From CAZYAK01 sp964645935 (GTDB lineage Bacteria; Patescibacteriota; Gracilibacteria; Peribacterales; Peribacteraceae): 12,511 bases of DNA. The translations under genes and the position numbers were made by a program. The notes under the pieces were generated by a model, which saw only the letters and a list, made by a program, of their open reading frames with translations, was not told the DNA's origin and did not search any database. Positions 1 through 6,696 of this stretch are shown here, one piece after another (position 1 is the first letter of the stretch; each line of letters opens with the position of its first letter). The stretch is from NCBI GenBank assembly GCA_964645935.1, contig CAZYAK010000042.1:1-12511 (forward strand), written 5' to 3'.

Positions 1-80
1 GCCTGCAGCTCGGGCTGCTCGCGGTGACAACCCTCGCGGCGTCCGCCTCCTGGAAGTGCATATCCCTTCCACATCCATGA
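1..80 (+). CDS. 3' end of an unidentified gene (5' truncated by the window edge)
   Basis: From base 3 one + frame is open to a TGA at 78-80 and would encode about 25 C-terminal residues, largely hydrophobic (LQLGLLAVTTLAASASWKC near its start). It looks like the last membrane or hydrophobic segment of a protein whose body lies upstream. It ends 16 bp before the next start codon, so it would be the first visible gene of the same + strand run. The stretch is too short to assign a family. The second + frame is also open here and runs on into a longer frame, so this reading is tentative. Confidence 0.35.
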   Translation, partial: LQLGLLAVTTLAASASWKCISLPHP

Positions 81-96
81 TTTCCCCCCTCCTCCC

Positions 97-261
97 ATGG
101 AAAAGATCCGCATCGAGCACCACACCGTCGTTGGCGGCTTCTGGTGCGCCTTCTGGCTTTTTACGATCGGCTTCCTCGGTCTCTCCTTCTGGAAGGGCGT
201 GCTGGCGCTCATCCTATGGCCGTACTTCCTCGGCGTCGCACTCAGCGGGCTCATCCGCTGA
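97..261 (+). CDS. small two-helix membrane protein, 54 aa
   Basis: An ATG at 97 opens a 54-codon frame ending in TGA at 259-261. The product starts MEKIRIEHHT and then has two hydrophobic segments, about residues 11-31 (VVGGFWCAFWLFTIGFLGLS) and 33-53 (WKGVLALILWPYFLGVALSG), split by a short turn with one lysine. This is a coherent membrane hairpin with a charged N-terminus containing two adjacent histidines. The longer overlapping frame from base 56 is not coding here: it is Ser/Ala/Arg-rich and has no domain until about base 300. The gene lies 37 bp before a ferredoxin-reductase-like gene, so it may anchor or partner that flavoprotein; this is inference from position. No enzymatic motif is visible and I do not recognise a named family. 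No Shine-Dalgarno site precedes it. Confidence 0.6.
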   Translation: MEKIRIEHHTVVGGFWCAFWLFTIGFLGLSFWKGVLALILWPYFLGVALSGLIR

Positions 262-298
262 CGCGACCGATCGTGCCGCGCCAGCAGCACGTGCGTGT

Positions 299-1003
299 GT
301 GTGGGAAACCACACGGTGCGCGTCCAAGCACCGCATCGCAGAGAACGTGTACGAACTGCGGCTCGCCAAACCCCGAGGCTTCGCGTTCCTCCCTGGCCAA
401 TTCCTGCTCGTACAGGTCCCTCTGAGACACGATCCGCGGGACCTCCAGCCGCGCGCGTACTCTATCGCCTCCACGCCTGCCGAACCGGACCTGCGGCTCG
501 CCATCAAGCTCGTACCCGGGGGCCGCGCCAGCCGCTGGGTGCGGGACGACCTGGAGCCGGGGAGCCCCGTGGTGATGCGGGGCCCGTTCGGGCGGTTTAC
601 CGTGTCGGATGATCCGTTCCCCATCCTGTTCGTCGCCACGGGTACGGGCTTGGCGCCGTTCCGGTCGCAGATCTTGTCGATGCTCGCCAACCACGCGGAC
701 AACCGGCCCATCGTGCTGGTGGCAGGCGCCGTCTCCCGGAGCGGGTTCTTCTGGGGGCACGAGTGGCAACAATGGGAACGTATGCACCCCAACCTGCAGG
801 TGCACGCATCGTTCCTCAGTGGCGAGGCCGATTGGCACGGCGAAACGGGCACGGTGCAAGAGCGCCTGGAGCGCCTGTTGCCCCCTGGGGGCAATGTGAG
901 TGTGTACGCCTGCGGGGCGGTGGACATGGTAGAATCCGTCAAGACGCTCTGCCTGAGGCGCGGCATCCCCACTGCCCGCATCCACACCGAGCGCTACATC
1001 TGA
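299..1003 (+). CDS. ferredoxin-NAD(P)+ reductase-like flavoprotein (FAD/NAD(P)-binding oxidoreductase)
   Basis: The 234-residue product has the full two-domain ferredoxin-reductase fold. The FAD domain runs to about residue 100, with the flavin-binding RAYS at 52-55 and GPFG at 95-98. The NAD(P) domain follows, with GTGLAPFRS at 115-123 and CGAVDMV at 205-211. The C-terminus ends HTERYI, the usual position for a residue stacking on the flavin. No cysteine cluster for a 2Fe-2S centre is present. It should move electrons between NAD(P)H and a small carrier such as ferredoxin or flavodoxin in the cytosol. GTG 299 is chosen because homology begins at WETTR and no other start codon lies in frame until ATG 77, inside the upstream small gene. 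It is followed 8 bp later by the PLP-enzyme gene. A paralogous reductase module is fused to a membrane domain at 9573-11090. Confidence 0.85.
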   Translation: MWETTRCASKHRIAENVYELRLAKPRGFAFLPGQFLLVQVPLRHDPRDLQPRAYSIASTPAEPDLRLAIKLVPGGRASRWVRDDLEPGSPVVMRGPFGRFTVSDDPFPILFVATGTGLAPFRSQILSMLANHADNRPIVLVAGAVSRSGFFWGHEWQQWERMHPNLQVHASFLSGEADWHGETGTVQERLERLLPPGGNVSVYACGAVDMVESVKTLCLRRGIPTARIHTERYI

Positions 1004-1011
1004 GCCCGACC

Positions 1012-2226
1012 ATGCTGCGTAAGAAGTCCGCCCCACAGGCCGCCACGGCATCGCGCGATCCGGAATTTTTGCACCTACCGGACGACGTCTGCTACCTCGA
1101 CTCCGCCTGCCAGACCATGCGCCCTCGGCGCGTGATCGATGCGGAGGCGGACTACTACCTACACACCAATGCCTGCGGCGGGAGGGTGAAGTACGGCTGG
1201 GGCCAGGACGTGGACCGCAAGGTGCGCGCGACCCGCGACCTGCTGCTCCACCTCGCCGGGAAATCGGCAAAAGAGTACGTGGTCGCCTTCACGCTCAACA
1301 CCACCTACGGCATCAACCTTGTCCTCCACCAGCTCCCCGCGGCGGCGTACATGGGCATCGTGACCACCGACATCGAGCACAATTCCGTCTTCGTGCCCTC
1401 CATCGCGTGGGCGAAGCGCCATGCCAAGAAACGCCTCGTACTGGCACGAGCGGAGGATGGGAGCATCCCCTACACGCGCGCGGACCTGGAACGGGCCGTG
1501 GTGCTGGTGAACTCGGTGTCCAACATCGACGGCCGTTCTCCCGGCAACCTGCCGGAGCTGGCGCGCGACGTACACGCGGCCGGTGGCCTGCTGCTCGTGG
1601 ACGCTGCACAGGGTTTCGCGCACGGGGCCGACTTGCTCCGGCGCACGGACTTCGACGCGGCGTTCGGGTCTGGACACAAAATGTATGGGCCAAGCATCGG
1701 CTTCGTCATTATCCGCCGATCGCTGCTTTCCGCGCTGGAGCCGTTCTTCCTGGGCGGAGGCACTGTCTCCGACGTGACCAATGACGGTTACACTCTGCTG
1801 CGCGACGGGGACGAGGAGCCGCACGCCGTGTTGGAGCCGGGCCTGCAGAACTGGGCGGGGATCCTCGGCCTCGGCGAGGCGGTGCGATGGCTGCAAGATT
1901 CCGAGGTGCGACACCGCGCGCAAGAGGCGCTGCTGGCTGAGGAGCTGTTCGCGGCCGTGGGCTCCATGCCGCGCGTCCGCCTACTCAACACTCGCCCCAG
2001 CCCCATCGTGAGCTTTTCGGTGGACGGGCTGGATGCGCATCGCCTGGCCCTGTACCTCGATGCACAGAAGATCATGTGCCGCAGCGGATATTTCTGCTGC
2101 CACGCCTCCCTGCTACACCGGCGCGCGCTCCCGCCGCAGCTGCGCGCATCGCTGGGCGTCCACAACACCATCGAGGACGTGCGTCGCTTCCGCGACGTCC
2201 TGGCCAAGATTCTTTCCTCCCTCTGA
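1012..2226 (+). CDS. class V aminotransferase / cysteine desulfurase-like PLP enzyme
   Basis: The 404-residue product is a fold-type I PLP enzyme of the SufS/CsdA/Kip1-like class V group. Visible landmarks are the NTTYGIN loop (96-102), His123 in IEHNS over the cofactor ring, Asp197 and Gln200 in DAAQ, and the Schiff-base lysine Lys223 in GSGHKM. A cysteine on the C-terminal loop, Cys362 of RSGYFCCH, aligns with the persulfide cysteine of SufS (RTGHHC), and LRASLGVHNT (377-386) matches the usual C-terminal motif. It may release sulfur or selenium from cysteine-type substrates, but the loop His-His of SufS is replaced by Tyr-Phe, so the substrate is uncertain. The start at 1012 fits the family N-terminus; the open frame upstream of it is a shadow of the reductase gene. 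A TGN-extended TAGAAT lies at 930-935. The next gene starts at the base after its stop. Confidence 0.85.
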   Translation: MLRKKSAPQAATASRDPEFLHLPDDVCYLDSACQTMRPRRVIDAEADYYLHTNACGGRVKYGWGQDVDRKVRATRDLLLHLAGKSAKEYVVAFTLNTTYGINLVLHQLPAAAYMGIVTTDIEHNSVFVPSIAWAKRHAKKRLVLARAEDGSIPYTRADLERAVVLVNSVSNIDGRSPGNLPELARDVHAAGGLLLVDAAQGFAHGADLLRRTDFDAAFGSGHKMYGPSIGFVIIRRSLLSALEPFFLGGGTVSDVTNDGYTLLRDGDEEPHAVLEPGLQNWAGILGLGEAVRWLQDSEVRHRAQEALLAEELFAAVGSMPRVRLLNTRPSPIVSFSVDGLDAHRLALYLDAQKIMCRSGYFCCHASLLHRRALPPQLRASLGVHNTIEDVRRFRDVLAKILSSL

Positions 2227-3300
2227 ATGTTCTGCATCGCCGCCTTCCTTGTATTCGCCGTCCTCGGCATCTTCTCGGCCTCATACCGAGACCTGGCTAA
2301 GAGTGCCTGGCACTGTGTCACGCGCCGCGTGACCTTCCGCCCGTGCGACATTGATTTCAGTGAACAAGTGAAGGGCCGACTGCTCGGGCGCCTTGTAGTT
2401 AGCCACCCGCACGTAGCCCGATTCCTGGACCGTTGGATCGATTGGCTGGCGCTCGTGTTTGTCGCCCTCAGCATCTGGAGCGTGGTGTATGTGGCCAGCG
2501 CGGGGCTCAATCTCTGGGTCTACGACACCTGCGACCCGTCCAGCGCCGAATCCTGCTCGCTGTCGGGCGAAGCCTGCGGCGTGGAGCAGGAGACGCTCGG
2601 CATCTTCGAAGCTCTAGGGAGCGGGCGCGTGGGCGAGTGGGCCGTCGGACCGTTCGTCGGCTTCGGCGAGACCGTTTCGCGCATCCCCGACCGCCTCAAG
2701 CGCTGGGATGCCCGCGACTACCTGGCTCCGACGGCCACGTTCCACAACGCCGAGGACTCGTCCAAGCCGTACTCCCTGGAGATCGTGGATCCCAGCTGCA
2801 AGTTCTGCCGCAAGCTCACGGACAACCTGCGCGAAGCAGGTGTGTTCGACCGCCAGAACGTGTCCTACCTGCTCTATCCCATCCCCAAAGCGGGCACGGG
2901 CGGCTACAAATTCCCGCACTCCTTCCTGATGGCTTCGTACATCGAGGCCGTGAAACGCGTCCCCCTCACCCGCGGCGACCGCACCGTGCCGCCCGACTGG
3001 CAGATCCTGGAGCGGATCTTCACTCAGCAAGACGGCGGCATCGACCTACAGAGCCGCTTCGTCATGGGCTTCTCGCGTGCGGACGCGGAGCACTCCCTAC
3101 GCGAGCTGCTGTCGGACATCGGATACACGCCCGAGGAGATCGACGGCATCGCCGCGCGCGCGGCATCGCCCGAGGTACGTGCGAGCCTCGACGCTCAGCG
3201 CGAGATTGTGGAGGATCGCGTGCGCACCATCAAGATTCCCACGCTGCTCCTCGACGGGCGGCGGTTCGACCGCGTCGTCAGCGTCGGCACCCTGCGCTGA
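2227..3300 (+). CDS. membrane-anchored DsbA-like thioredoxin-fold protein with CKFC site
   Basis: ATG 2227 directly follows the previous TGA, so the two genes are probably translationally coupled. The 357-residue product starts with a hydrophobic helix (3-17), then a basic cysteine-containing stretch with RPCDIDF around residue 40, a second membrane helix (about 74-95), a cysteine-bearing linker (Cys102, 110, 117) and a thioredoxin-fold domain from about residue 165. The active site is DPSCKFCRK (Cys191, Cys194), with the cis-proline Pro338 in IKIPTLLLDG. A long insert between them (about 225-330) is helical, as in DsbA-type proteins. It most likely performs thiol-disulfide exchange on the outer face of the membrane, anchored by its N-terminal helices. 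I recall the same N-terminal layout in uncharacterised thioredoxin-domain proteins of uncultured bacteria. Its neighbours, a desulfurase-like enzyme and a MauE/DoxX-like protein, fit a thiol-redox role. Confidence 0.8.
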   Translation: MFCIAAFLVFAVLGIFSASYRDLAKSAWHCVTRRVTFRPCDIDFSEQVKGRLLGRLVVSHPHVARFLDRWIDWLALVFVALSIWSVVYVASAGLNLWVYDTCDPSSAESCSLSGEACGVEQETLGIFEALGSGRVGEWAVGPFVGFGETVSRIPDRLKRWDARDYLAPTATFHNAEDSSKPYSLEIVDPSCKFCRKLTDNLREAGVFDRQNVSYLLYPIPKAGTGGYKFPHSFLMASYIEAVKRVPLTRGDRTVPPDWQILERIFTQQDGGIDLQSRFVMGFSRADAEHSLRELLSDIGYTPEEIDGIAARAASPEVRASLDAQREIVEDRVRTIKIPTLLLDGRRFDRVVSVGTLR

Positions 3301-3370
3301 CACGCCCCATACGGACCGGAAAGGCGCCGCAGCAATCAGGGCTCGCGACGCACTGGGCGTGCGTGACGCC

Positions 3371-3589
3371 ATGCGGATCTTCATGGCGGGATTCTTCCTC
3401 GTCTTCTCCGGGCTCAGGCTCCTGGACGTCCCCGGCTTCGCGCGGGGATACGCCAAGCACGATCTGCTCGCCATGCGCGTGCCACCGCACGGCCTTCTCT
3501 ACCCCGTTTTTGGAACGGGGCTCGGGTTCGCGTACCTGTGGAACGCATCCCCCGTTGCCGTGATAGCGGCCGTCATGCTGGCTATGTGA
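3371..3589 (+). CDS. short MauE/DoxX-like membrane protein, probably 3'-truncated
   Basis: The 72-residue product resembles the first half of MauE/DoxX-type redox-associated membrane proteins: a first helix (MAGFFLVFSGLRLLD), the loop GFARGYAKHDLLA, then a second helix starting LLYPVFGTGLGFAYL. From family knowledge these proteins usually have four helices and about 120-150 residues. Here the frame stops at TGA 3587-3589 during the third hydrophobic segment (VAVIAAVMLAM). The stop lies only 3 bp from the end of the convergent protease gene, so the missing half has no room. This points to a truncated or decayed gene, possibly cut by the rearrangement that placed the - strand genes here. MauE-like proteins commonly work with thioredoxin-fold partners such as the preceding gene. 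ATG 3371 is the best start; GTG 3359 is a possible alternative. Confidence 0.6.
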   Translation: MRIFMAGFFLVFSGLRLLDVPGFARGYAKHDLLAMRVPPHGLLYPVFGTGLGFAYLWNASPVAVIAAVMLAM

Positions 3590-3592
3590 CGC

Positions 3593-4957
3593 TCAGCGCG
3601 CGGCAGTGTTGGTCACATCTATCCATACCGCGGCTTCCGCGCGCGTGAGGTGTTCTCCGGGACGGAACGGCACGGTTGCATCGACGAGCCCCATCTCCAC
3701 ACCCTGCTTCACATACCGGGCAAACCACGCGCTGGGCGGGACGCCGGGGGGTAGCGGGCCGCGCACGGTCTTAGCCCCGTACACGGTGATGAGGGTCTTG
3801 AGGGCCTCGGCGCGGTTGACGTTGCGGGCGGGCCCGAAGGTGCCGTTGGGGTAGCCCACGATCCATCCTTGGCGCCGCGCGGCACAGACGGCGGAGGCAA
3901 ACCATTGGTGAGCAACGTCGAGGAAGCAACCCGTTTCCCCGATGAGTGCATCGCTCCCAAAGACCGCGACCAGAATCTGCACGAACTCCGCGCGGTTGAT
4001 GGCGCCTTCCGGCCGAAACGTACCGTCCGGATAGCCGCCGATCACACCACGCGTCGCGAGCGACGCCACTGCCACGAACGCGGGATGTGAGCGCGGCACG
4101 TCCGGGAACAGAGCGGGGACGGGAGGGCGGCGGGATGCAGAGGATTTCGAGGATCGGCGGGAGGACGCAGAGCGTACGGAGCGGGAGGAGGAAACGGCAC
4201 GACTGCTGAAAGAGGACGATGATCGTGCGACGGAGGATGCGGACGACGAGGACACGCGCCGCGACGAGGACGACCGAGTGCGCGGCACGTACCCGAAGCC
4301 GGAATCATTGGCGTAGAGCAGACCCTTGAGGATCACGGACGACGGGATGAAGTATCCCTCCAGGTACCGGCCATCCTCGGTGACGCCTTTGGCCACGGCC
4401 ACTCCCAGCACTCCGGAATCGTTGACCACGGGACCGCCGGAGTTGCCCACATCCAGGTGAGCGTCCGTTGCGAGCCATCCATCCGACGTCGTGCCCAGCA
4501 CCGAACCCGAGGTCACGGAGAGGGAGAGCGACGCCGAAACCGATCCCCGGAACGGGTAGCCGACCACGGAGACGGGATCTCCCGTCCAGGGATCGTCCGC
4601 GAAATCCATCACGCCGTGCGCGCAGGGAAGGTACGCACGGATATAGGCGACGTCGTCGTCTAAGTTGATCTTCATGTCGGCCTTCGTCACCGAGCGGTAG
4701 CAGTCCAGGTTCACGGCGTCGTCTGGGCCGGTGGCGTACACACGGTATGAATCCGCGCCCTCAATAACATGCTTGTTGGTGACGACGATCCCCTCATCCA
4801 CGTAGAAGCCCGACCCCCAGCCCAGGAAGGCGCCGCGCGCGTCGTACTCCACGATAAACGCGGTGGCGCTGCGCACGTTGTCCGGGAGCGCGGCCGCCCA
4901 GGCGAGCGCGGGCAGCAAGGCGATAAGGGCGTAGGCGAGGATGAGCGGACGTTTCAT
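3593..4957 (-). CDS. secreted trypsin-like (HtrA-type) serine protease with Ser-rich linker and three SLH repeats
   Basis: The 454-residue product begins with a signal peptide (MKRPLILAYALIALLPALAWA; likely cut after AWA). A trypsin-fold protease domain spans about 25-215 with a complete triad: His63 in TNKHV, Asp102 in DDDVAYI and Ser173 in GNSGGP. No PDZ domain follows. Residues about 227-278 form a linker of serine runs broken by arginine and alanine. Three S-layer homology repeats follow, at about 283-334, 344-393 and 407-450, with GGYPDGTFRPEGAINRAE and VGYPNGTF as typical motifs. It should be exported, bound to the cell-surface layer through the SLH repeats and hold the protease away from the surface. 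I place the start at ATG 4957 because the signal peptide begins there; an in-frame ATG at 5023 would bury it. The -10-like TACGGT (extended TGC) ends 7 nt before the ATG. Confidence 0.93.
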   Translation of the reverse strand: MKRPLILAYALIALLPALAWAAALPDNVRSATAFIVEYDARGAFLGWGSGFYVDEGIVVTNKHVIEGADSYRVYATGPDDAVNLDCYRSVTKADMKINLDDDVAYIRAYLPCAHGVMDFADDPWTGDPVSVVGYPFRGSVSASLSLSVTSGSVLGTTSDGWLATDAHLDVGNSGGPVVNDSGVLGVAVAKGVTEDGRYLEGYFIPSSVILKGLLYANDSGFGYVPRTRSSSSRRVSSSSASSVARSSSSFSSRAVSSSRSVRSASSRRSSKSSASRRPPVPALFPDVPRSHPAFVAVASLATRGVIGGYPDGTFRPEGAINRAEFVQILVAVFGSDALIGETGCFLDVAHQWFASAVCAARRQGWIVGYPNGTFGPARNVNRAEALKTLITVYGAKTVRGPLPPGVPPSAWFARYVKQGVEMGLVDATVPFRPGEHLTRAEAAVWIDVTNTAAR

Positions 4958-5026
4958 GGGCGTGACCGTAGCACGGCACGGGCGTAAAAAAGCATGCTGG
5001 AACGTTGTACGTGGTCTCGACATCCT

Positions 5027-5052
5027 CCCCTGCTAGATCGGGCTCACAGGGG
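5027..5052 (-). terminator. possible weak hairpin after the NimA-like gene
   Basis: CCCCTG (5027-5032) and CAGGGG (5047-5052) form a 6-bp GC-rich stem with a 14-nt loop just past the stop of the - strand gene at 5057. A run of six T (as read on the - strand) occurs only about 35 nt further on, after AGCATGC, so this is not a textbook intrinsic terminator. The same stem sequence recurs at 8598-8617. Confidence 0.25.
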
Positions 5053-5056
5053 CCGC

Positions 5057-5518
5057 TCACTCCGCGCGGACGATCGCGCCGGTCCTTGTACGGATGCGAA
5101 TGCGGTAGAAGATCGCTCCGTCCTGCCCGGCGGGGGAAGCCCCTCCGTCCAGGAGCAGCGGCGCGCGGTAGAGCGCCGAGACGGCGGTCCCTTGCTCCAG
5201 CTCAAGACGCGCGAGGAGCAGCTTGAGCGCGTGGAGGCGCTCATCGCCCTTCAACTCCTCGTACGTTCCCCAGACGATGACGCTCTTCCAATCCCCGCCC
5301 CTGAGCACCTCTTCCACTTGGAGGCAGGCGTCGGGATTCGCACGCAACGCTTCGACCTTGGTCCCGGGAAACGAGAATCCGTACACCGCGCCGTCGCGGT
5401 ACGCGAAGGTGACCGGGACCACGTACACGCGGCCGTCGGGCAACGTGCATCCCAGATGCCCGTACATCTGGCGGTCGAGGAGGGCATCCATCTCTGCATC
5501 GGCGAGCGTCTCGTGCAT
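5057..5518 (-). CDS. NimA/PNPOx-like FMN-binding split-barrel protein
   Basis: The 153-residue product matches the pyridoxamine 5'-phosphate oxidase-like split barrel, nitroimidazole-resistance (NimA) subgroup. The signs are MDALLDRQMYGHLGC at the start, DGRVYVVPVTFAY (28-40), the flavin-side GFSFPGTKVEALRANP (47-62) and WKSVIVWGTYEEL (77-89). Family members are small cytosolic dimers that bind FMN and reduce or bind small molecules; substrate cannot be read from sequence. The start at ATG 5518 fits the family. ATG 5563 is in frame, adds 15 residues and has a GGGAGA upstream, so it is a real alternative, but TATGCT at 5563-5558 could instead be a -10 for the shorter form. The gene lies about 100 bp upstream of the protease gene on the same strand, with a 6-bp-stem hairpin between them, so cotranscription is uncertain. 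Confidence 0.8.
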   Translation of the reverse strand: MHETLADAEMDALLDRQMYGHLGCTLPDGRVYVVPVTFAYRDGAVYGFSFPGTKVEALRANPDACLQVEEVLRGGDWKSVIVWGTYEELKGDERLHALKLLLARLELEQGTAVSALYRAPLLLDGGASPAGQDGAIFYRIRIRTRTGAIVRAE

Positions 5519-5664
5519 GGGTTCGGGGGAACGGGGAAAACTAGAATCGTCTCCCGCCAGCATATCGCGTCTCTCCCGGGAGACTGCAAGGGCTTCTGCA
5601 TTCCACGGACGGGAGTGGCTTGCTCTCCATACGACGCCGGACCTTTACCTTTCGGAATCAAATA

Positions 5665-5692
5665 TTGACAATATTATAGAATAATGTTTAAT
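5665..5692 (+). promoter_or_regulatory. near-consensus sigma70-type promoter of the orphan gene, likely leaderless
   Basis: TTGACA (5665-5670) matches the -35 consensus exactly. TTTAAT (5687-5692) matches five of six -10 positions, and the spacer is 16 bp. The -10 ends only 7 nt before ATG 5700, so transcription should start on or next to the start codon, giving a leaderless mRNA. No Shine-Dalgarno site is present. On the other strand TATAAT reads at 5678-5673 and could serve the divergent NimA-like gene, but it lacks a good -35. Confidence 0.65.
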
Positions 5693-5699
5693 ACTCTTC

Positions 5700-6473
5700 A
5701 TGAGTAGGCCGTTTACATTACTCAATCCCAACCGCGAAAACCCTTCGGTAATTCTGTGGTGTGATCAGCCAATGGAGATTGCAGAAGACGAGCGTAACGA
5801 GACCTCGAAAGTTCTTAAACGTCTTCCCATGCACGTATTGTATGCAAACAAATGGCAAGAATTACACTGGCCCGAAAACAATTATTTCTCTGATGCGTAC
5901 GACGAGGCGGAATTAGCATCCGTGTTGGAGGGCACCCGGAATGCACTGGCGAGCGTACTTGTGTGTTCCCCTGGGGGTCTCGCGCAGGTGCTAGAAATAC
6001 AGCGGAAAACTCTCGCCATGGCTCGTCGCGTATTTGGATGGTCTACGCAGTCGATCGTTCAGAAGGAAGCGGGCAGCGCCGCCGCAAGGCTGGCAATTTC
6101 TCCAGAACGACTATGGGCGCCAGATGACGCGAATGTATGGTTCCATATCGGTTTCACCAAATATGGTACAGATGACTATGCAGGTGTGAGCGATGTGTAC
6201 CTCGATCTGGAACGTCTCAAAACACTGGCTCACGATAAAAAGGCCTTTGAGCATTCAGGCGTCGAGAAAGAATTCACCACTATTCTTGAAAGGCCGACTG
6301 TTTCTTCTGATGATATAATCAATATTGCCGGAAAAAGACTGCGAAGCGCGACTGTCATTCGGCAGAAGGTTACGCAGAGACACATCGCCGCTGCCATAGA
6401 AGAGCTTCTGCTGACTGACCCGCCCACAGAAATCGGAAACAGGCTAGCTGCCTTCCGGGATGCTAATCCCTAG
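5700..6473 (+). CDS. orphan protein of unknown function, 257 aa, in an AT-richer island
   Basis: I do not recognise this protein. It is soluble in appearance, with no signal peptide and no membrane segment. It has a mixed N-terminal part (SVILWCDQPMEIAEDE at 16-31), an Ala/Leu-rich helical middle (70-135), a tryptophan/aromatic patch VWFHIGFTKYGTDDY (146-160) and a helical, charged C-terminal third (168-257) with KVTQRHIAAAIEELL. Cysteines are few and there is no obvious nucleotide-binding or catalytic motif. Its base composition and codon choice are clearly more AT-rich than the flanking genes, suggesting acquisition by transfer or a different selective regime. It stands alone: divergent from the NimA-like gene, with its own strong promoter and about 220 bp before the next gene. 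The start is set by the promoter, which places the transcription start at this ATG. Confidence 0.75.
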   Translation: MSRPFTLLNPNRENPSVILWCDQPMEIAEDERNETSKVLKRLPMHVLYANKWQELHWPENNYFSDAYDEAELASVLEGTRNALASVLVCSPGGLAQVLEIQRKTLAMARRVFGWSTQSIVQKEAGSAAARLAISPERLWAPDDANVWFHIGFTKYGTDDYAGVSDVYLDLERLKTLAHDKKAFEHSGVEKEFTTILERPTVSSDDIINIAGKRLRSATVIRQKVTQRHIAAAIEELLLTDPPTEIGNRLAAFRDANP

Positions 6474-6696
6474 CAGGAGTGATTGTCGGATGTTCCCGAA
6501 AGTCGCTCACAGCGGCGTCGTCGGTATTGTTCGAACGTTTTACCCTGCAGCAGCGCAGGCGAGATTGCGCAGATAGCCGACGAGCTGCTCCAAGACATCA
6601 GCAAGGCGTCCCCGAATCAACATGGCCCCGGATAGCGTATACTGCAACCCACGCCCGTTCCAGGCGCTCCCCCCTCCCCGTATCCCCCAGGACTCC
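6474..6696 (+). other. intergenic region with a coding-like remnant and a -10-like box
   Basis: A frame continuing that of the upstream gene, after TAG 6471 and TGA 6480, is open to TAG 6633-6635. Its end, AGEIAQIADELLQDISKASP, looks protein-like, so it may be a decayed tail or a tiny gene starting at TTG 6483. Just before the region, GGGAT/ATCCC (6457-6470) forms a 5-bp hairpin across the stop codon. TATACT at 6638-6643 is a good -10 match without a clear -35, and could drive the next gene. Nothing else stands out. Confidence 0.3.

Noticed and set aside
56..298. N-terminal extension of the reductase frame from ATG 56
   Set aside because: The stretch is Ser/Ala/Arg-rich without family match and overlaps a coherent membrane protein in another frame; reductase homology begins at about 302.
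763..1011. Upstream extension of the PLP-enzyme frame
   Set aside because: It lies inside the reductase gene, reads as an Arg/Gly/His-rich shadow, and the family N-terminus fits ATG 1012.
214..1270. Long - strand open frames opposite the reductase gene
   Set aside because: Low-complexity Arg/Ser/Pro products typical of antisense frames in GC-rich coding DNA; no motifs.
1159..1923. 254-codon - strand frame opposite the PLP-enzyme gene
   Set aside because: The + strand carries clear catalytic motifs; the antisense product is His/Arg/Val-rich and matches nothing.
2433..3563. 376-codon + frame overlapping the thioredoxin-fold gene
   Set aside because: An Arg-rich shadow of a gene with a clear CxxC domain; only the unrelated frame at 3371-3589 has real homology.
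3371..3589. UGA recoded as an amino acid, explaining the short MauE-like protein
   Set aside because: Other genes use TGA as a normal stop with tight coupling to the next start, and no family sequence continues past 3589.
4994..5668. 224-codon + frame opposite the NimA-like gene
   Set aside because: The - strand encodes a recognisable split barrel; the + product has no domain.
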